Source: Cupriavidus taiwanensis
Lineage (GTDB): Bacteria; Pseudomonadota; Gammaproteobacteria; Burkholderiales; Burkholderiaceae
Reading direction: 5' to 3'
Assembly (NCBI RefSeq): GCF_900250115.1
Contig: NZ_LT984803.1
Location: forward strand, 434,001 to 498,000
DNA: 64,000 nucleotides
The position numbers and the translations under genes were made by a program. This document shows positions 50,970 through 60,665 of this stretch, one piece after another (the first letter of the stretch is position 1; each line of letters starts with the position of its first letter). A model generated the notes under the pieces. It did not search any database. It was given only the letters and a program-made list of their open reading frames with translations, and was not told where the DNA came from.

Positions 50970-52378
50970 CGCTGGCCTCCCGCGGTGGCGTGGTCGCGCA
51001 TCAGCGCTTCGATTTCGTCGGCCAGCACCGGCACGCCGCGCGTGATCAGCTCGCAGTCGCCCTCGGTGACCACGGCGTCGTCCTCGATGCGGATGCCGAT
51101 ATGCCAGTAGCGCTCGGGCACGTCCTCGGCCGGGCGCACGTAGATGCCGGGCTCGATGGTCAGCACCATGCCGGGCTGCAGCGGCCGCCACGGTCGCTCG
51201 CCTGCGCCGCTGTGGCTGGCCACGCGGTATTCGCCCACGTCATGGACATCCATGCCGAGCCAGTGGCCGGTGCGGTGCATGTAGAAGCGGCGGTAGTTGC
51301 CGCTGGCCAGCACGTCGTCGAGCGTGCCTTCGCGGTTGCGGTCGAGCAGGCCGGTGTCGAGCATGCCCTGGGCCAGCACGCGCACGGCGGCGTCATGCGG
51401 CACGTTGTAAGGCACGCCGGCGCGGGTCTCGGCGATGGCGGCTTCTTGCGCGGCCACCACCAGGTCATACAGTTCGCGCTGCGCCGGCGAAAAGCGGCCC
51501 GAGACCGGGAAGGTGCGGGTGATGTCCGAGGCGTAGCCGTCCAGCTCACAGCCGGCGTCGATCAGGCACAGGTCACCGTCCTTGAGTTCGGCCGGGCCGG
51601 CGCGGTAGTGCAGCACGCAGGCATTCGGGCCGGCGGCGACGATCGAGTTGTAGGCCACGCTCTGCGCGCCGTGGCGGCGGAATTCATAGAGCAGCTCGGC
51701 CTCGAGGTGGTATTCGCGCAGGCCGGCGCGGGTGGCCTGCATCGCGCGCACATGGGCGCCCGCCGAAATCGCCGCGGCGCGGCGCATGGTGGCCAGTTCG
51801 CCGGCATCCTTGAACAGGCGCATTTCATCGAGCAGCGTGCGGATGTCGAGGGCGACCGACGGCGCGGCGACGCCGGCGCGGCCCTGCATGCGCACCGCGT
51901 CGAGCCAGCGCCGCATCTGCATGTCGGTGCGGATCGAATCGGCCAGCGGGTAGGCCAGCTGCGCGCGGTTGGCCAGCAGCGGCGGCAGCGTGGCGTCGAT
52001 TTCTTCGACCGAATGCGCTTCGTCGAAGCCGAACGCGGCGCGCGCGCCTTCAGGGCCGAAGCGGAAGCCGTCCCAGATCTCGCGCTCTTCATGCTTGGGG
52101 CGGCAGAACAGTATGCTGCGGTCGGCCTCGGCCGGCTCGCCGGGCGCGCCGGCCACCAGCACCAGCACCGCTTCGGGCTCGGTGAAGCCGCTCAGGTAAT
52201 AGAAATAGCTGTCGTGCCGGTACGGGTAGTCGCTGTCGCGATTGCGCATGGCTTCCGGCGCCGTGGGCAGGATCGCCACGCCGCCGCCGCCGGCGCGCAG
52301 GTGCTGCAGCACCCGGGCGCGGCGTTCGCGAAAGGCGGGGAGGGGGGCGGCGAGGGGGGCAAGATCAGGTGCGGACAT
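50966..52378 (-). CDS. pepP: Xaa-Pro aminopeptidase
   Basis: The 470-residue M24 metallopeptidase removes N-terminal residues before proline. The N-terminal creatinase-like domain starts 'FRERRARVLQHL'. The catalytic domain has the five metal ligands in order: two Asp in 'LIDAGCELDGYASDITRTFP', His in 'HRTGHWLGMDVHDVGEY', Glu in 'MVLTIEPGIYV' and Glu in 'HIGIRIEDDAVV'. The pepP-hypothetical-ubiH order resembles the pepP-ubiH cluster of many proteobacteria. Confidence 0.95.
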   Translation of the reverse strand: MSAPDLAPLAAPLPAFRERRARVLQHLRAGGGGVAILPTAPEAMRNRDSDYPYRHDSYFYYLSGFTEPEAVLVLVAGAPGEPAEADRSILFCRPKHEEREIWDGFRFGPEGARAAFGFDEAHSVEEIDATLPPLLANRAQLAYPLADSIRTDMQMRRWLDAVRMQGRAGVAAPSVALDIRTLLDEMRLFKDAGELATMRRAAAISAGAHVRAMQATRAGLREYHLEAELLYEFRRHGAQSVAYNSIVAAGPNACVLHYRAGPAELKDGDLCLIDAGCELDGYASDITRTFPVSGRFSPAQRELYDLVVAAQEAAIAETRAGVPYNVPHDAAVRVLAQGMLDTGLLDRNREGTLDDVLASGNYRRFYMHRTGHWLGMDVHDVGEYRVASHSGAGERPWRPLQPGMVLTIEPGIYVRPAEDVPERYWHIGIRIEDDAVVTEGDCELITRGVPVLADEIEALMRDHATAGGQR

Positions 52379-52461
52379 GGTCAGGCCTGGATAAGAGGGA
52401 TCAGGCCGATTCTACCGCCGCCGGCGGCGGCGCTGCGCCAGTGGCGCCAAAGTCGCGCGCC

Positions 52462-53187
52462 CTAGCGCCCCGGTGCGGCCGCCAGCATGCTGTCCAGCTC
52501 GGCCAGCTGCGCCGGCGTGCCCACGTTCTCCCAGCGCCCGTCGAAGCGCTCGCCGGTGGCGGTGCCGGCGGCGATGCCGGCATGGTAGATCGGCGTCATC
52601 GCCAGCCGCGTGCCCGGCACGATATCGGTAAACAGCCGGGTGTCGTACAGCCCGATATTGCCGAAGGTAAGGCGCGTGCCGCTGGCCGGCTCGGCATCGA
52701 GCGAGAGCCGGCCGTGCGCGTCGAGCGCGAAATCCCCGCGCGCATGGAACGGCGGGTTCGGCACCATCACCAGGTGCATGTGCGGCGCGGCCGCGCCCGC
52801 CAGCGTTTGCGCGCGCGGCAGCAGCGCGCGGAAATCGTAGTCGCAGAAGATGTCGCCGGACACGGCCAGGAAGATCTCGCCGCGGACCGGGTCGTGCGAC
52901 AGCAGCGGCAGCGCCTTGGCGATGCCGCCGGCGGTTTCCAGCGCCTCGCCCTCGGCCGAGTAGGCGATGCGCACGCCGAAGCGGCTGCCGTCGCCCAGCG
53001 CCGCCTCGATCTGCGCGCCCAGCCAGGCGTGGTTGATGACGATGTCGCGCAGTCCGGCGCGCGCCAGCGCCTCGATCTTCCAGACGATCAGCGGCTTGCC
53101 GCCCACCGCCAGCAGCGGCTTGGGGCAGGTATCGGTCAGCGGACGCATGCGGTCGCCGCGGCCGGCGGCAAAGATCATCACCTTCAT
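52462..53187 (-). CDS. murU: N-acetylmuramate alpha-1-phosphate uridylyltransferase (MurU-like)
   Basis: The 241-residue nucleotidyltransferase starts 'MKVMIFAAGRGDRMRPLTD' followed by 'CPKPLLAVGGKPLI', the nucleotide-binding loop of the family. 'DIVINHAWLGAQIEAALGDG' and 'YSAEGEALETAGGIAKALPL' closely resemble pseudomonad MurU. MurU converts MurNAc-1-phosphate and UTP to UDP-MurNAc, bypassing fosfomycin-sensitive MurA. The kinase that makes its substrate (AmgK) is encoded just upstream on the same strand, separated only by azlCD. Its ATG overlaps the azlD stop (ATGA, 53184-53187). Confidence 0.85.
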   Translation of the reverse strand: MKVMIFAAGRGDRMRPLTDTCPKPLLAVGGKPLIVWKIEALARAGLRDIVINHAWLGAQIEAALGDGSRFGVRIAYSAEGEALETAGGIAKALPLLSHDPVRGEIFLAVSGDIFCDYDFRALLPRAQTLAGAAAPHMHLVMVPNPPFHARGDFALDAHGRLSLDAEPASGTRLTFGNIGLYDTRLFTDIVPGTRLAMTPIYHAGIAAGTATGERFDGRWENVGTPAQLAELDSMLAAAPGR

Positions 53188-53510
53188 CGGAACAGGGCCT
53201 CCAGGGCAAGCAGCGTGGCCATGCCGCCGGCAATGGTCCAGCCCACGCTGCGGGTACGTGCGGCAATCAGGATGGCGACCACGCCGGCCAGCAGCCTGGC
53301 GTTGGTCGGGGTCAGGGCGAGCTCGCCCTGTTGCATCAGCAGGTCGGGCGCGATCAGCGCCGACAGCATCGCGGCCGGCACGAACTGCAGCGCGGTGCGA
53401 AACCACGACGGCAGCCGCACCCGGCCTTCGACGGCGATGAACGACAGGCGGATCAGGAAGGTGGCCAGGCCCGCGGCCAGGAACACCCACAGCAGCGTCA
53501 GCGCACTCAT
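53184..53510 (-). CDS. azlD: AzlD-type branched-chain amino acid exporter small subunit
   Basis: The 108-residue membrane protein has about four hydrophobic segments ('LTLLWVFLAAGLATFLIRLS', 'FVPAAMLSALIAPDLL', 'LLAGVVAILIAARTRSV', 'IAGGMATLLALEALF') and matches AzlD/YgaH. It works with AzlC to export branched-chain amino acids. Start and stop codons overlap those of azlC and murU, so the order amgK-azlC-azlD-murU is a single translationally coupled chain apart from the 4-base gap after amgK. Confidence 0.88.
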   Translation of the reverse strand: MSALTLLWVFLAAGLATFLIRLSFIAVEGRVRLPSWFRTALQFVPAAMLSALIAPDLLMQQGELALTPTNARLLAGVVAILIAARTRSVGWTIAGGMATLLALEALFR

Positions 53511-54304
53511 GCGGCCTCCTTGCCGGCGTCGCAGCTGGCGGCATCGGCGCGGCTGGCGGCGCGGGGCCCGGGGCGGTTGCCGCGTCCCAGCACCAGCATG
53601 CCCACGGCGATGCCGCCGAGCGCCGCCACCATCAGGCCGAGCTTGTGCGGCAGGCTGTAGCAGGCCACCGCCAGCACACTGGCCGCCAGCGCGGCGGCGA
53701 CGTGCGAGCGGTGCCTGAGGCCCGGCACGATGATGCCGATAAAGGTCAGCGGCAGGAAAAAGTCCAGCGGCCAGTCGCGCGGCACCTGGGCGCCGACCAG
53801 CACGCCGGCCAGCGTCGACAGCTGCCAGCTGGCCCACAGCGCGAAGCCGCCGCCGAAGTAATACCAGTGGCGGTAGCGGGCGCGCGGGCCGGTGTCGCCG
53901 AGCCGGTGGGTCATCGCGGCAAAGGCCTCGTCGGTCAGCAGGTAGGCGATCAGCGCCTTCCAGCGCCGCGGCAGGTGCGCCAGCGTCGGCGCGATGGTGG
54001 CCGAGTACAGCGCGTGGCGCAGGTTGACCATGGCCACCGTCAGCGTGATCACTACCGCCGGGGTGCCGGCGCTCCACAACTGGGTCAGGATCATCTGCGA
54101 GGCGCCGCCGAACACGATCGCGCTCATGGCGCAGGCCAGCCACGCAGGCATGCCGGCGCCGACCGCGAGCACGCCGTAGATCAGCCCGAACGGCACCACG
54201 CCCAGCAGCATCGGCGCGAGCGCGCGCGCCCCCGCCAGCCATTCGCCGGCGGCGGTGATGGCGGGCGCGGCGCTGTCGTGCGGACCGGAGGCGTCGGCGC
54301 GCAT
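53507..54304 (-). CDS. azlC: AzlC-type branched-chain amino acid exporter large subunit
   Basis: The 265-residue inner-membrane protein matches AzlC/YgaZ: 'MLLGVVPFGLIYGVLAVGAG', 'SAIVFGGASQMILTQLWSAG', 'NLRHALYSATIAPTLAHLP' and 'AYLLTDEAFAAMTHRLGD'. With AzlD it forms an amino-acid exporter, valine and leucine in characterised systems. Its end overlaps the azlD start by 4 bases. Its presence between the two MurNAc-salvage genes is unexpected from function. Confidence 0.9.
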   Translation of the reverse strand: MRADASGPHDSAAPAITAAGEWLAGARALAPMLLGVVPFGLIYGVLAVGAGMPAWLACAMSAIVFGGASQMILTQLWSAGTPAVVITLTVAMVNLRHALYSATIAPTLAHLPRRWKALIAYLLTDEAFAAMTHRLGDTGPRARYRHWYYFGGGFALWASWQLSTLAGVLVGAQVPRDWPLDFFLPLTFIGIIVPGLRHRSHVAAALAASVLAVACYSLPHKLGLMVAALGGIAVGMLVLGRGNRPGPRAASRADAASCDAGKEAA

Positions 54305-54308
54305 GGCG

Positions 54309-55343
54309 TCAGAACGTATAGCCGGCCGGGCTGGACACGCCTTCGAGCGCGTCCAGCAGGCGGATCAGCTTGCGCAGTTCGGTATAGCGCCCGGCCACCT
54401 GGCGCGTGTACTTCATCACCAGCGGCAGGTTGGCCAGGTAGCCGTCCTTGCCATCGCGGTGGTACAGGCGGGCGAAGATGCCCAGCACCTTGAGGTGGCG
54501 CTGCAGCCCCATCCACTCGAAGTCGCGGTAGAACTCGCCGAAGTCGGGGTTGACCGGCAGCGCGGCCTTGCGCGCGCGTTCCCAGTAGCGGATCAGCCAG
54601 TCGAGCTGCTGCTCTTCATCCCATTCGATATAGGCATCGCGCCACAGCGACACCGCGTCGTAGGTGATCGGGCCGGTCACCGCGTCCTGGAAGTCGAGCA
54701 CGCCCGGATTGGCGGCGCCTTCCCGCACCATCAGGTTGCGCGAGTGGAAGTCGCGGTGCACGTAGACCTGGGGCTGGGCGAGGTTGTTGGCGAGCAGCGC
54801 CTCCGTCACTTCGTGCCAGTCGGCCTGCTGGGCCTCGGACAGGGTCGCGCCCAGATGCCGGGCCACGTACCACTGCGGGAACAGGTCGAGCTCGCGCTGC
54901 AGCAGCGCGCGGTCGTAGGCGGGCAGTTCGCCGGGGCGCGTGGCGGCCTGGATGCGGACCAGCGCGGCGGCGGCGTCGGCGTACAGGCCGGGCGCCGAGG
55001 AATCGTCCAGCTTCGACAAATAGGTCTGGCTGCCAAGGTCGGCCAGCAGCAGGAAGCCCTGGTCCAGGTCCTGCGCCAGCACCGTCGGCACGGTCACGCC
55101 GGCGGCGCCGAACAGCCCGCAGACATGGATGAACGGGTGGCAGTCCTCGTGCGCGGGCGGGGCGTCCATCACGATCGCGGTGGCATGGTCGGGATGCCGG
55201 GTGCGGACGCGGAAATAGCGCCGGAAGCTGGCATCGGCCGAAGCCGGGACGCAGGAATCGGGATCGGCGGACCATGCCGGTCCGAGTCCGGCCACCCAGG
55301 CCTTGAGCTGGTCCAGGCGCGGGTCGTGGGGAAGAGCTGCCAT
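54309..55343 (-). CDS. amgK: N-acetylmuramate/N-acetylglucosamine kinase (AmgK-like)
   Basis: The 344-residue protein belongs to the aminoglycoside phosphotransferase fold. The phosphate-binding start is 'ADASFRRYFRV', the catalytic loop 'YVHRDFHSRNLMVREG' (Asp in HRDFHxxN) and the metal-binding 'VLDFQDAVTGPITYDAVSLW'. This matches AmgK, which phosphorylates MurNAc and GlcNAc at C1, rather than antibiotic-modifying enzymes. In Pseudomonas, amgK and murU lie beside lptD-surA-pdxA, as here. ATG 55343 (MAALPHDP) is chosen. It is divergent from lptD. Confidence 0.85.
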   Translation of the reverse strand: MAALPHDPRLDQLKAWVAGLGPAWSADPDSCVPASADASFRRYFRVRTRHPDHATAIVMDAPPAHEDCHPFIHVCGLFGAAGVTVPTVLAQDLDQGFLLLADLGSQTYLSKLDDSSAPGLYADAAAALVRIQAATRPGELPAYDRALLQRELDLFPQWYVARHLGATLSEAQQADWHEVTEALLANNLAQPQVYVHRDFHSRNLMVREGAANPGVLDFQDAVTGPITYDAVSLWRDAYIEWDEEQQLDWLIRYWERARKAALPVNPDFGEFYRDFEWMGLQRHLKVLGIFARLYHRDGKDGYLANLPLVMKYTRQVAGRYTELRKLIRLLDALEGVSSPAGYTF

Positions 55344-55462
55344 ACAGGTACTTGTCGGAGGTACGCGTGAGGATGGGGCGCAGGGCCAGAACGAAAGTGA
55401 AAGCCCTCGATGACCGGAAATGAAACCGGAAGTAAGCGGCAAGAGCGCCTCGGGTTGCCCCG

Positions 55463-55468
55463 TATAAT
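55463..55468 (+). promoter_or_regulatory. Possible -10 element in the amgK-lptD intergenic region
   Basis: A perfect TATAAT lies in the 249-base gap between the divergent amgK and lptD genes, 125 bases before lptD. No convincing -35 hexamer stands 16-18 bases upstream. I see no other regulatory feature in the gap. Confidence 0.3.
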
Positions 55469-55592
55469 ACCCGACCAGACCGGGGCGCCGGTGGCCTCCG
55501 GGAGGGGCCGCGTTGCCCCGCAGCCTGCCCCGGCGGGGGCTGGCGGCCTGCAGGCGAGCCGCTGCCCGTGCCGAGACTGACCACCCGTGCGA

Positions 55593-58034
55593 ATGACCGA
55601 ATCACAACGATCACCGAACAACAGGGCCTTGCCTTCGCCTGCTTTCTCCCGCGCCGCGGCCCGCGCCAGGCGCGGCGGCGGCCTGCACGCGGGCGCGCTG
55701 CGCCCGCTGGTGCTGGCCATGGCCGGCCTGTCGGCCGGCGCCCACGCACAGATGACCGGCTCGGCGATCCCCGACCTCGACCAGGTCGAGCCGGTGTTCG
55801 AAGCCGCGCCGCCGGCGCCGCCACTGCCGGTGGAGTCCGGCGAACTGGTGCCGCGCCTGGCCGAGCCGGCCGCAAAGGGCGAGTCCAATCCCGACGCCCC
55901 CACCTTTATCGAAGCCGACCGCATGACCGGCTACAGCGAGCGCGGCGTCGAACTGGAAGGCCATGCCGAACTGCGCCGGGACGGCGGCGTGGTCAAGGGT
56001 GACAAGCTGAGCTACGACCAGGACACCGACGAAGCCTTCGCCCAGGGCAACGTGCGCATGTCGCGCGGCGGCACGCTGGCGGTGGGCCCGGAAGCGCGGC
56101 TCAGGGTCGAGGCCAACGAAGGCTACATGCTGTCACCGGACTACTATTTCCAGCAGACCGGCGGCACCGGCAAGGCCGAGCGCATCGACTTCCTCGACCA
56201 GAACCGCAGCTCGGCCCGGCAGGCGTCGTACACCACCTGCTCGCCCGACAACGCCGACTGGTATTTCAGCGCCAACCGGATCGACCTCGACAGCGACCGC
56301 CAGGTGGGCGTGGCCTACGGCGGCGTGCTGAATTTCTTCGGCGTGCCGGTCGCGGCGGCACCGGCGTTCAGCTTCCCGCTGAACGACGACCGCCGCAGCG
56401 GCTTCCTGCCGCCGCTGATGGGCTACAGCTCGAAATCGGGTTTCGACCTGACCGCGCCGTACTACGTCAATATCGCGCCCAACCGCGACCTGACCATCTA
56501 CCCGCGCCTGATGACCGAGCGCGGCCTGCAGCTCGGCGGCGAATACCGCTACCTGAGCGAAACGTACTCCGGGCGCGTGCGTGCCGAGTTCCTGCCGGAC
56601 GACAAGAAGACCAACTCGAACCGCTGGGCCTATTCGCTGCAGCACACGCAGCGGCTGGCGCCGGGGCTGGCCGCGTACCTGAACCTGAACCGGGTATCTG
56701 ATGACCGCTACCCGGACGACTTCAACCGCAGCGTGTCGCAATCCACGCTGCGCCAGTACACGCAGGAAGGCGGCGTCACCTACAACTGGCAGGACTTTAC
56801 CCTGCTGGCGCGGGTGCAGAAGTTCCAGACGCTGCGCCCCAGCGAGCCATCGTACGAGCGCGTGCCGCAGCTCAACGGCAAGTACATCCGCTATGACCTG
56901 GGCGGTTTCGACGTGCAGATGGAAGCCGACTACACCCGCTTCCGCATTCCGCTGACGTCGACCGGCTTCCAGCAGCCGCAGGGCGAGCGCATGTATTTCC
57001 AGCCGAGCATCAGCTACCCCATCGTGCGCGCCGGCTGGTACGTGACGCCCAAGGTGTCGTTCAATGCCGCGCAGTATCAGATGGAAGCGGCCACCAACAC
57101 GCCGACCGCGCAGAACAACCTGTCGCGCGCGATCCCGACCGTCAGCCTGGATTCGGGCATGACCTTCGAGCGCGACGCGCCGTCGATCAGCCGCCTGTTC
57201 GGCGTCAACTACGTGCAGACGCTGGAGCCGCGCCTGTTCTACGTGTACACGCCGTTCCGCGACCAGAGCCAGTTCCCGCTGTTCGACACGGTGCAGTCCG
57301 ACTTCGGCTACGGGCAGATCTTCAGCGAGAACCCGTTCACCGGCTACGACCGCATCGCCGACAACAACAAGCTGACCGGTGGCGTGACCACGCGCCTGAT
57401 CGAGTCCGATACCGGCATCGAGCGTTTCCGCGGCACCATTGCCCAGCGCTATGACTTCACCGGGCAGCGCGTACAGCTCAACGGCACGCTGGCCGACCCC
57501 AAGGCCGGCTCGTCGGACCTGCTCGCTGCCACCACCATCCAGCTGTTCCGCGGCTACTACCTGGATGCGGGCGTGCAGTACAACCCCGATTCGGACCGCA
57601 TCAGCTACGGCAACGTGGCGTTTACCTACCGCCCCGAGTCGCGCAAGGTGTTCAACGCCGGCTACCGCTACCGCCGGCCCACCTCGGTGACCGACAATAC
57701 CGCGATCGACCAGTTCGAGCTGTCGAGCCAGTGGCCGATCACGCGCCGTGCCTACGGCATCGCGCGCTTCGCCTTCGACCTGACCGCCAGCCAGATGGTC
57801 GATGCGCTGGCCGGCGTCGAGTACGCGGCGGACTGCTGGGTCGGCCGCGTGGTCTACCAGCGTTTCCGCAACACCACCCAGGGCTACACCGGGCGGGTCT
57901 TCCTGCAGGTGGAGTTCCGTGGCCTTTCCAAGATCGGGTCCAACCCGTTGAACATCCTGCGGCTGAACGTGCCGGGCTACGAGCCGGTCTCGGCCAAGCC
58001 GGTGCCGACGACCCAGTTCGATCACTATGAATGA
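55593..58034 (+). CDS. lptD: LPS-assembly outer-membrane protein LptD
   Basis: The 813-residue protein inserts lipopolysaccharide into the outer leaflet together with LptE. After a signal-like segment ('LVLAMAGLSAGAHAQM') comes an OstA/LptA-type jelly-roll domain (about residues 105-215, 'FIEADRMTGYSERGVELEGH') and then the OstA-C beta-barrel. Only two cysteines occur, C216 and C748, against four in E. coli, which fits a single inter-domain disulfide. A GTG two codons earlier (55587) is an alternative start; no strong ribosome site helps to decide. surA follows after 9 bases. Confidence 0.93.
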   Translation: MTESQRSPNNRALPSPAFSRAAARARRGGGLHAGALRPLVLAMAGLSAGAHAQMTGSAIPDLDQVEPVFEAAPPAPPLPVESGELVPRLAEPAAKGESNPDAPTFIEADRMTGYSERGVELEGHAELRRDGGVVKGDKLSYDQDTDEAFAQGNVRMSRGGTLAVGPEARLRVEANEGYMLSPDYYFQQTGGTGKAERIDFLDQNRSSARQASYTTCSPDNADWYFSANRIDLDSDRQVGVAYGGVLNFFGVPVAAAPAFSFPLNDDRRSGFLPPLMGYSSKSGFDLTAPYYVNIAPNRDLTIYPRLMTERGLQLGGEYRYLSETYSGRVRAEFLPDDKKTNSNRWAYSLQHTQRLAPGLAAYLNLNRVSDDRYPDDFNRSVSQSTLRQYTQEGGVTYNWQDFTLLARVQKFQTLRPSEPSYERVPQLNGKYIRYDLGGFDVQMEADYTRFRIPLTSTGFQQPQGERMYFQPSISYPIVRAGWYVTPKVSFNAAQYQMEAATNTPTAQNNLSRAIPTVSLDSGMTFERDAPSISRLFGVNYVQTLEPRLFYVYTPFRDQSQFPLFDTVQSDFGYGQIFSENPFTGYDRIADNNKLTGGVTTRLIESDTGIERFRGTIAQRYDFTGQRVQLNGTLADPKAGSSDLLAATTIQLFRGYYLDAGVQYNPDSDRISYGNVAFTYRPESRKVFNAGYRYRRPTSVTDNTAIDQFELSSQWPITRRAYGIARFAFDLTASQMVDALAGVEYAADCWVGRVVYQRFRNTTQGYTGRVFLQVEFRGLSKIGSNPLNILRLNVPGYEPVSAKPVPTTQFDHYE

Positions 58035-58043
58035 CGGATTACG

Positions 58044-59516
58044 ATGAAACGTCAAGAATTCGCCGTGTTTTCCTTTTTGCTGACGTCCTGGCACCGCCTG
58101 CTGCTGCCGGCCGTGCTGGCCGCGATGGCGGTGCCCGCCGCCGCGCAACTGAAGGCGCCCGGGACGCCGCGCGCCGGCGGCATCTTCGTGCCGCAGGCGT
58201 CGGACGTCACCGCGCCGTCCAGCCAGCCCAAGCTGGGCGTGCCGCCGGCGGGCGGGCAGAAGCGCTCGCAGCTGATCGACGAAGTCGTGGCGGTGGTCAA
58301 CAACAGCGTGATCACGCGGCGCGAACTGCTTGACCGCGCCGACGAGATCGAGAGCCAGCTGCGTGCCGGCGGCCGTCCGGTGCCCGCGCGCGCCGACCTG
58401 CTGGGCGAGGTGCTCGAGCGCCTGGTGATGGAGCGCGTGCAGACCCAGGCCGCGCAGGACGCCGGCATCCGCGTCACCGACCAGGAAGTCGACCGCGCCA
58501 TCGAATCGGTGGCGCAGCAGAACCAGATGAACGCGGCCGAGCTGCGTCGCCGGGTCGAGGGCAGCGGCATGACCTGGACCAAGTACCGCGACGAGCTGCG
58601 CAAGCAGGTGCAGGTGATCCGCCTGCGCGAGCGCGAAGTCGACTCCAAGGTGCAGGTCTACGACGGCGAGATCGACAACTACCTGGCGGCGCGCGGCGGC
58701 CAGGGCGCCGCCGGCGGCCCGACCGAATACAACATGGCGCAGATCCTCGTGCGCGTGCCCGAGAATGCCTCGGAGGCGCAGAAGCAGGCGCTGCGCGCCA
58801 AGGCCGAGGAACTCCTCAAACAGGCCCAGGGCGGCGCCGACTTCGCGCAGCTGGCGCAGGCCAGCTCCGAAGGCCCGGAAGCGGCCCAGGGCGGTGCCAT
58901 GGGCTTCCGCGAAATCGGCCGCCTGCCGGCGCTGTTCGCCAATGCCGTGGTCGACCTGCAGCCGGGCGCGGTGGCGCCGCAGGTGGTCGAGAGCGCCGCC
59001 GGCTTCCATGTGATCAAGCTGGTGGCCAAGCGCGCGGCGCCGGCCTCGGGCCCGGCCGCGGCCGGCAAGATCACCCAGACCCAGGTGCGCCACATCCTGA
59101 TCCGCACCGGCCCCAACATGCCCGAGGCCGAGGCGCGCCGCCAGCTCGGCACGCTGCGCGACCGCATCACCCATGGCGGCGACTTTGCCGATGCGGCCAG
59201 GCGCTTCTCGCAGGACGGCTCGGCGCAGAACGGCGGCGATCTCGGCTGGGTGTCGCCGGGCGAGTTGGTGCCCGAGTTCGAGCAGGCCATGAGCCGGCTG
59301 CGCCCGAACGAGATTTCCGAGCCGGTGGTCACGCAGTTCGGCGTGCACTTGATCCAGGTGCTGAACCGCCGCGAGACCGAGCTGTCGCCGGAGAAGCAGC
59401 GCGACTTCGCCCGTGCCGAAGTGCGCGAACAGAAGCTGCGCGCCGCCTATGATGACTGGGTGCGCCAGCTGCGCTCGCAGGCGTACGTGGAGTACCGGGT
59501 CAACCGGCAGCGCTGA
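58044..59516 (+). CDS. surA: Periplasmic chaperone / peptidyl-prolyl isomerase SurA
   Basis: The 490-residue periplasmic chaperone escorts outer-membrane proteins such as LptD. A signal segment ('[17 protein letters not shown]') precedes the SurA N-domain ('[20 protein letters not shown]'). Two parvulin (PpiC) domains follow: the first around '[20 protein letters not shown]', the second starting '[20 protein letters not shown]' with '[19 protein letters not shown]'. A C-terminal helix ends the protein. It is co-transcribed with lptD and pdxA, the order common in gamma- and betaproteobacteria. Confidence 0.95.
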   Translation: MKRQEFAVFSFLLTSWHRLLLPAVLAAMAVPAAAQLKAPGTPRAGGIFVPQASDVTAPSSQPKLGVPPAGGQKRSQLIDEVVAVVNNSVITRRELLDRADEIESQLRAGGRPVPARADLLGEVLERLVMERVQTQAAQDAGIRVTDQEVDRAIESVAQQNQMNAAELRRRVEGSGMTWTKYRDELRKQVQVIRLREREVDSKVQVYDGEIDNYLAARGGQGAAGGPTEYNMAQILVRVPENASEAQKQALRAKAEELLKQAQGGADFAQLAQASSEGPEAAQGGAMGFREIGRLPALFANAVVDLQPGAVAPQVVESAAGFHVIKLVAKRAAPASGPAAAGKITQTQVRHILIRTGPNMPEAEARRQLGTLRDRITHGGDFADAARRFSQDGSAQNGGDLGWVSPGELVPEFEQAMSRLRPNEISEPVVTQFGVHLIQVLNRRETELSPEKQRDFARAEVREQKLRAAYDDWVRQLRSQAYVEYRVNRQR

Positions 59517-59562
59517 CGCGCCGGTGCCCTTCAGCCCTTCACCCCTTCAGCGCCAAGCCGAC

Positions 59563-60648
59563 ATGCCCGACCCGCTAGCCCTGGCCATTTCCACCGGAGA
59601 ACCCGCCGGCATCGGCCCCGATATCACCATCGGGGCGCTGCTGCAGCTGGCGGGCGCCAACCATGGCGCCGAGGGGGTCTACCGCTTCCATGTGCTGGGC
59701 GATGCCCGCCTGCTGGCCGAACGGGCCGAGGCGCTCGGCGTCACCCACGCCTGGGAGCGGCGCCTTGCCGACGGCGACGTGGTGATCGAGGACATCCCGC
59801 TGGCGGTGGCGTGCGAGGCCGGCCGGCTCGACGCGCGCAACGGCCGCTATGTGCTGAAGCTGCTCGATGCCGCCATCGACGGCTGCCGCGCGCAGGGCGG
59901 CGCCGCGCCCCGCTATGCCGCGATGGTGACGGCGCCGGTGCAGAAAAGCACCATCAACGATGCCGGCGTGCCTTTCACCGGCCATACCGAATATCTTGCC
60001 GCCAGCGCCGGCGTGCCGCGCGTGGTGATGATGCTGGCCGGCCCCCAGCCGGCGCACGACGACGCCATGCTGCGCGTGGCGCTGGCCACCACCCACCTGC
60101 CGCTGCGCGCGGTGCCCGAGGCGCTGTCGGTGCCGCTGCTGCTGCAGACGCTGGCCATCATCGATGCCGACCTGCGCCGCTGCTTCGGCATCGCGCGGCC
60201 GCGCATCCTGGTCACGGGCCTGAACCCGCACGCCGGCGAAAGCGGCCACATGGGCCGCGAAGAGATCGACATCATCGCGCCCGCGCTGGCGCAGGCCAAG
60301 GATGCCGGCATCGACGCGCGCGGGCCATTCCCGGCCGACACGCTGTTCCAGCCGCGCCACCTGCGCGATGCCGACTGCGTGCTGGCGATGTACCATGACC
60401 AGGGGCTGGCGCCGCTCAAGTACGGCACCTTCGGCCACGGCGTGAACATCACGCTGGGACTGCCCTTCATCCGCACGTCGGTGGACCATGGCACCGCGCT
60501 CGAGCTCGCCGGCACCGGCCAGGCCGAGCACGGCAGCATGATCGAGGCCATCCGCACCGCGGTTATCATGTCTGGCCACGCCAACGGCCGCCGACCCGGC
60601 GCCGCCGCCACGGGCCATACCCCTTCCGGCACGCAGCCGCCATGCTGA
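59563..60648 (+). CDS. pdxA: 4-hydroxythreonine-4-phosphate dehydrogenase
   Basis: The 361-residue enzyme oxidises 4-phosphohydroxy-L-threonine in pyridoxal phosphate synthesis. '[17 protein letters not shown]' is the N-terminal substrate loop and '[20 protein letters not shown]' holds a metal-binding histidine. '[20 protein letters not shown]' and '[20 protein letters not shown]' provide the others. The C-terminal 20 residues (Arg/Pro/Ala-rich) extend beyond the fold. ATG 59563 is chosen at the conserved start. Its end overlaps a possible earlier rsmA start at 60642. Confidence 0.95.
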   Translation: MPDPLALAISTGEPAGIGPDITIGALLQLAGANHGAEGVYRFHVLGDARLLAERAEALGVTHAWERRLADGDVVIEDIPLAVACEAGRLDARNGRYVLKLLDAAIDGCRAQGGAAPRYAAMVTAPVQKSTINDAGVPFTGHTEYLAASAGVPRVVMMLAGPQPAHDDAMLRVALATTHLPLRAVPEALSVPLLLQTLAIIDADLRRCFGIARPRILVTGLNPHAGESGHMGREEIDIIAPALAQAKDAGIDARGPFPADTLFQPRHLRDADCVLAMYHDQGLAPLKYGTFGHGVNITLGLPFIRTSVDHGTALELAGTGQAEHGSMIEAIRTAVIMSGHANGRRPGAAATGHTPSGTQPPC

Positions 60649-60665
60649 CGCCGGACTCATACATC

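Noticed and set aside
54309..55343. Antibiotic-resistance aminoglycoside phosphotransferase
   Set aside because: Fold and catalytic loop match, but sequence style and the nearby murU and lptD genes fit the MurNAc kinase AmgK.
56133..59348. A 1071-codon minus-strand open frame
   Set aside because: It lies antisense to lptD and surA. Long antisense frames rich in Arg, His, Ala and Gly are expected in GC-rich genes with strong third-position bias; no domain is recognisable.
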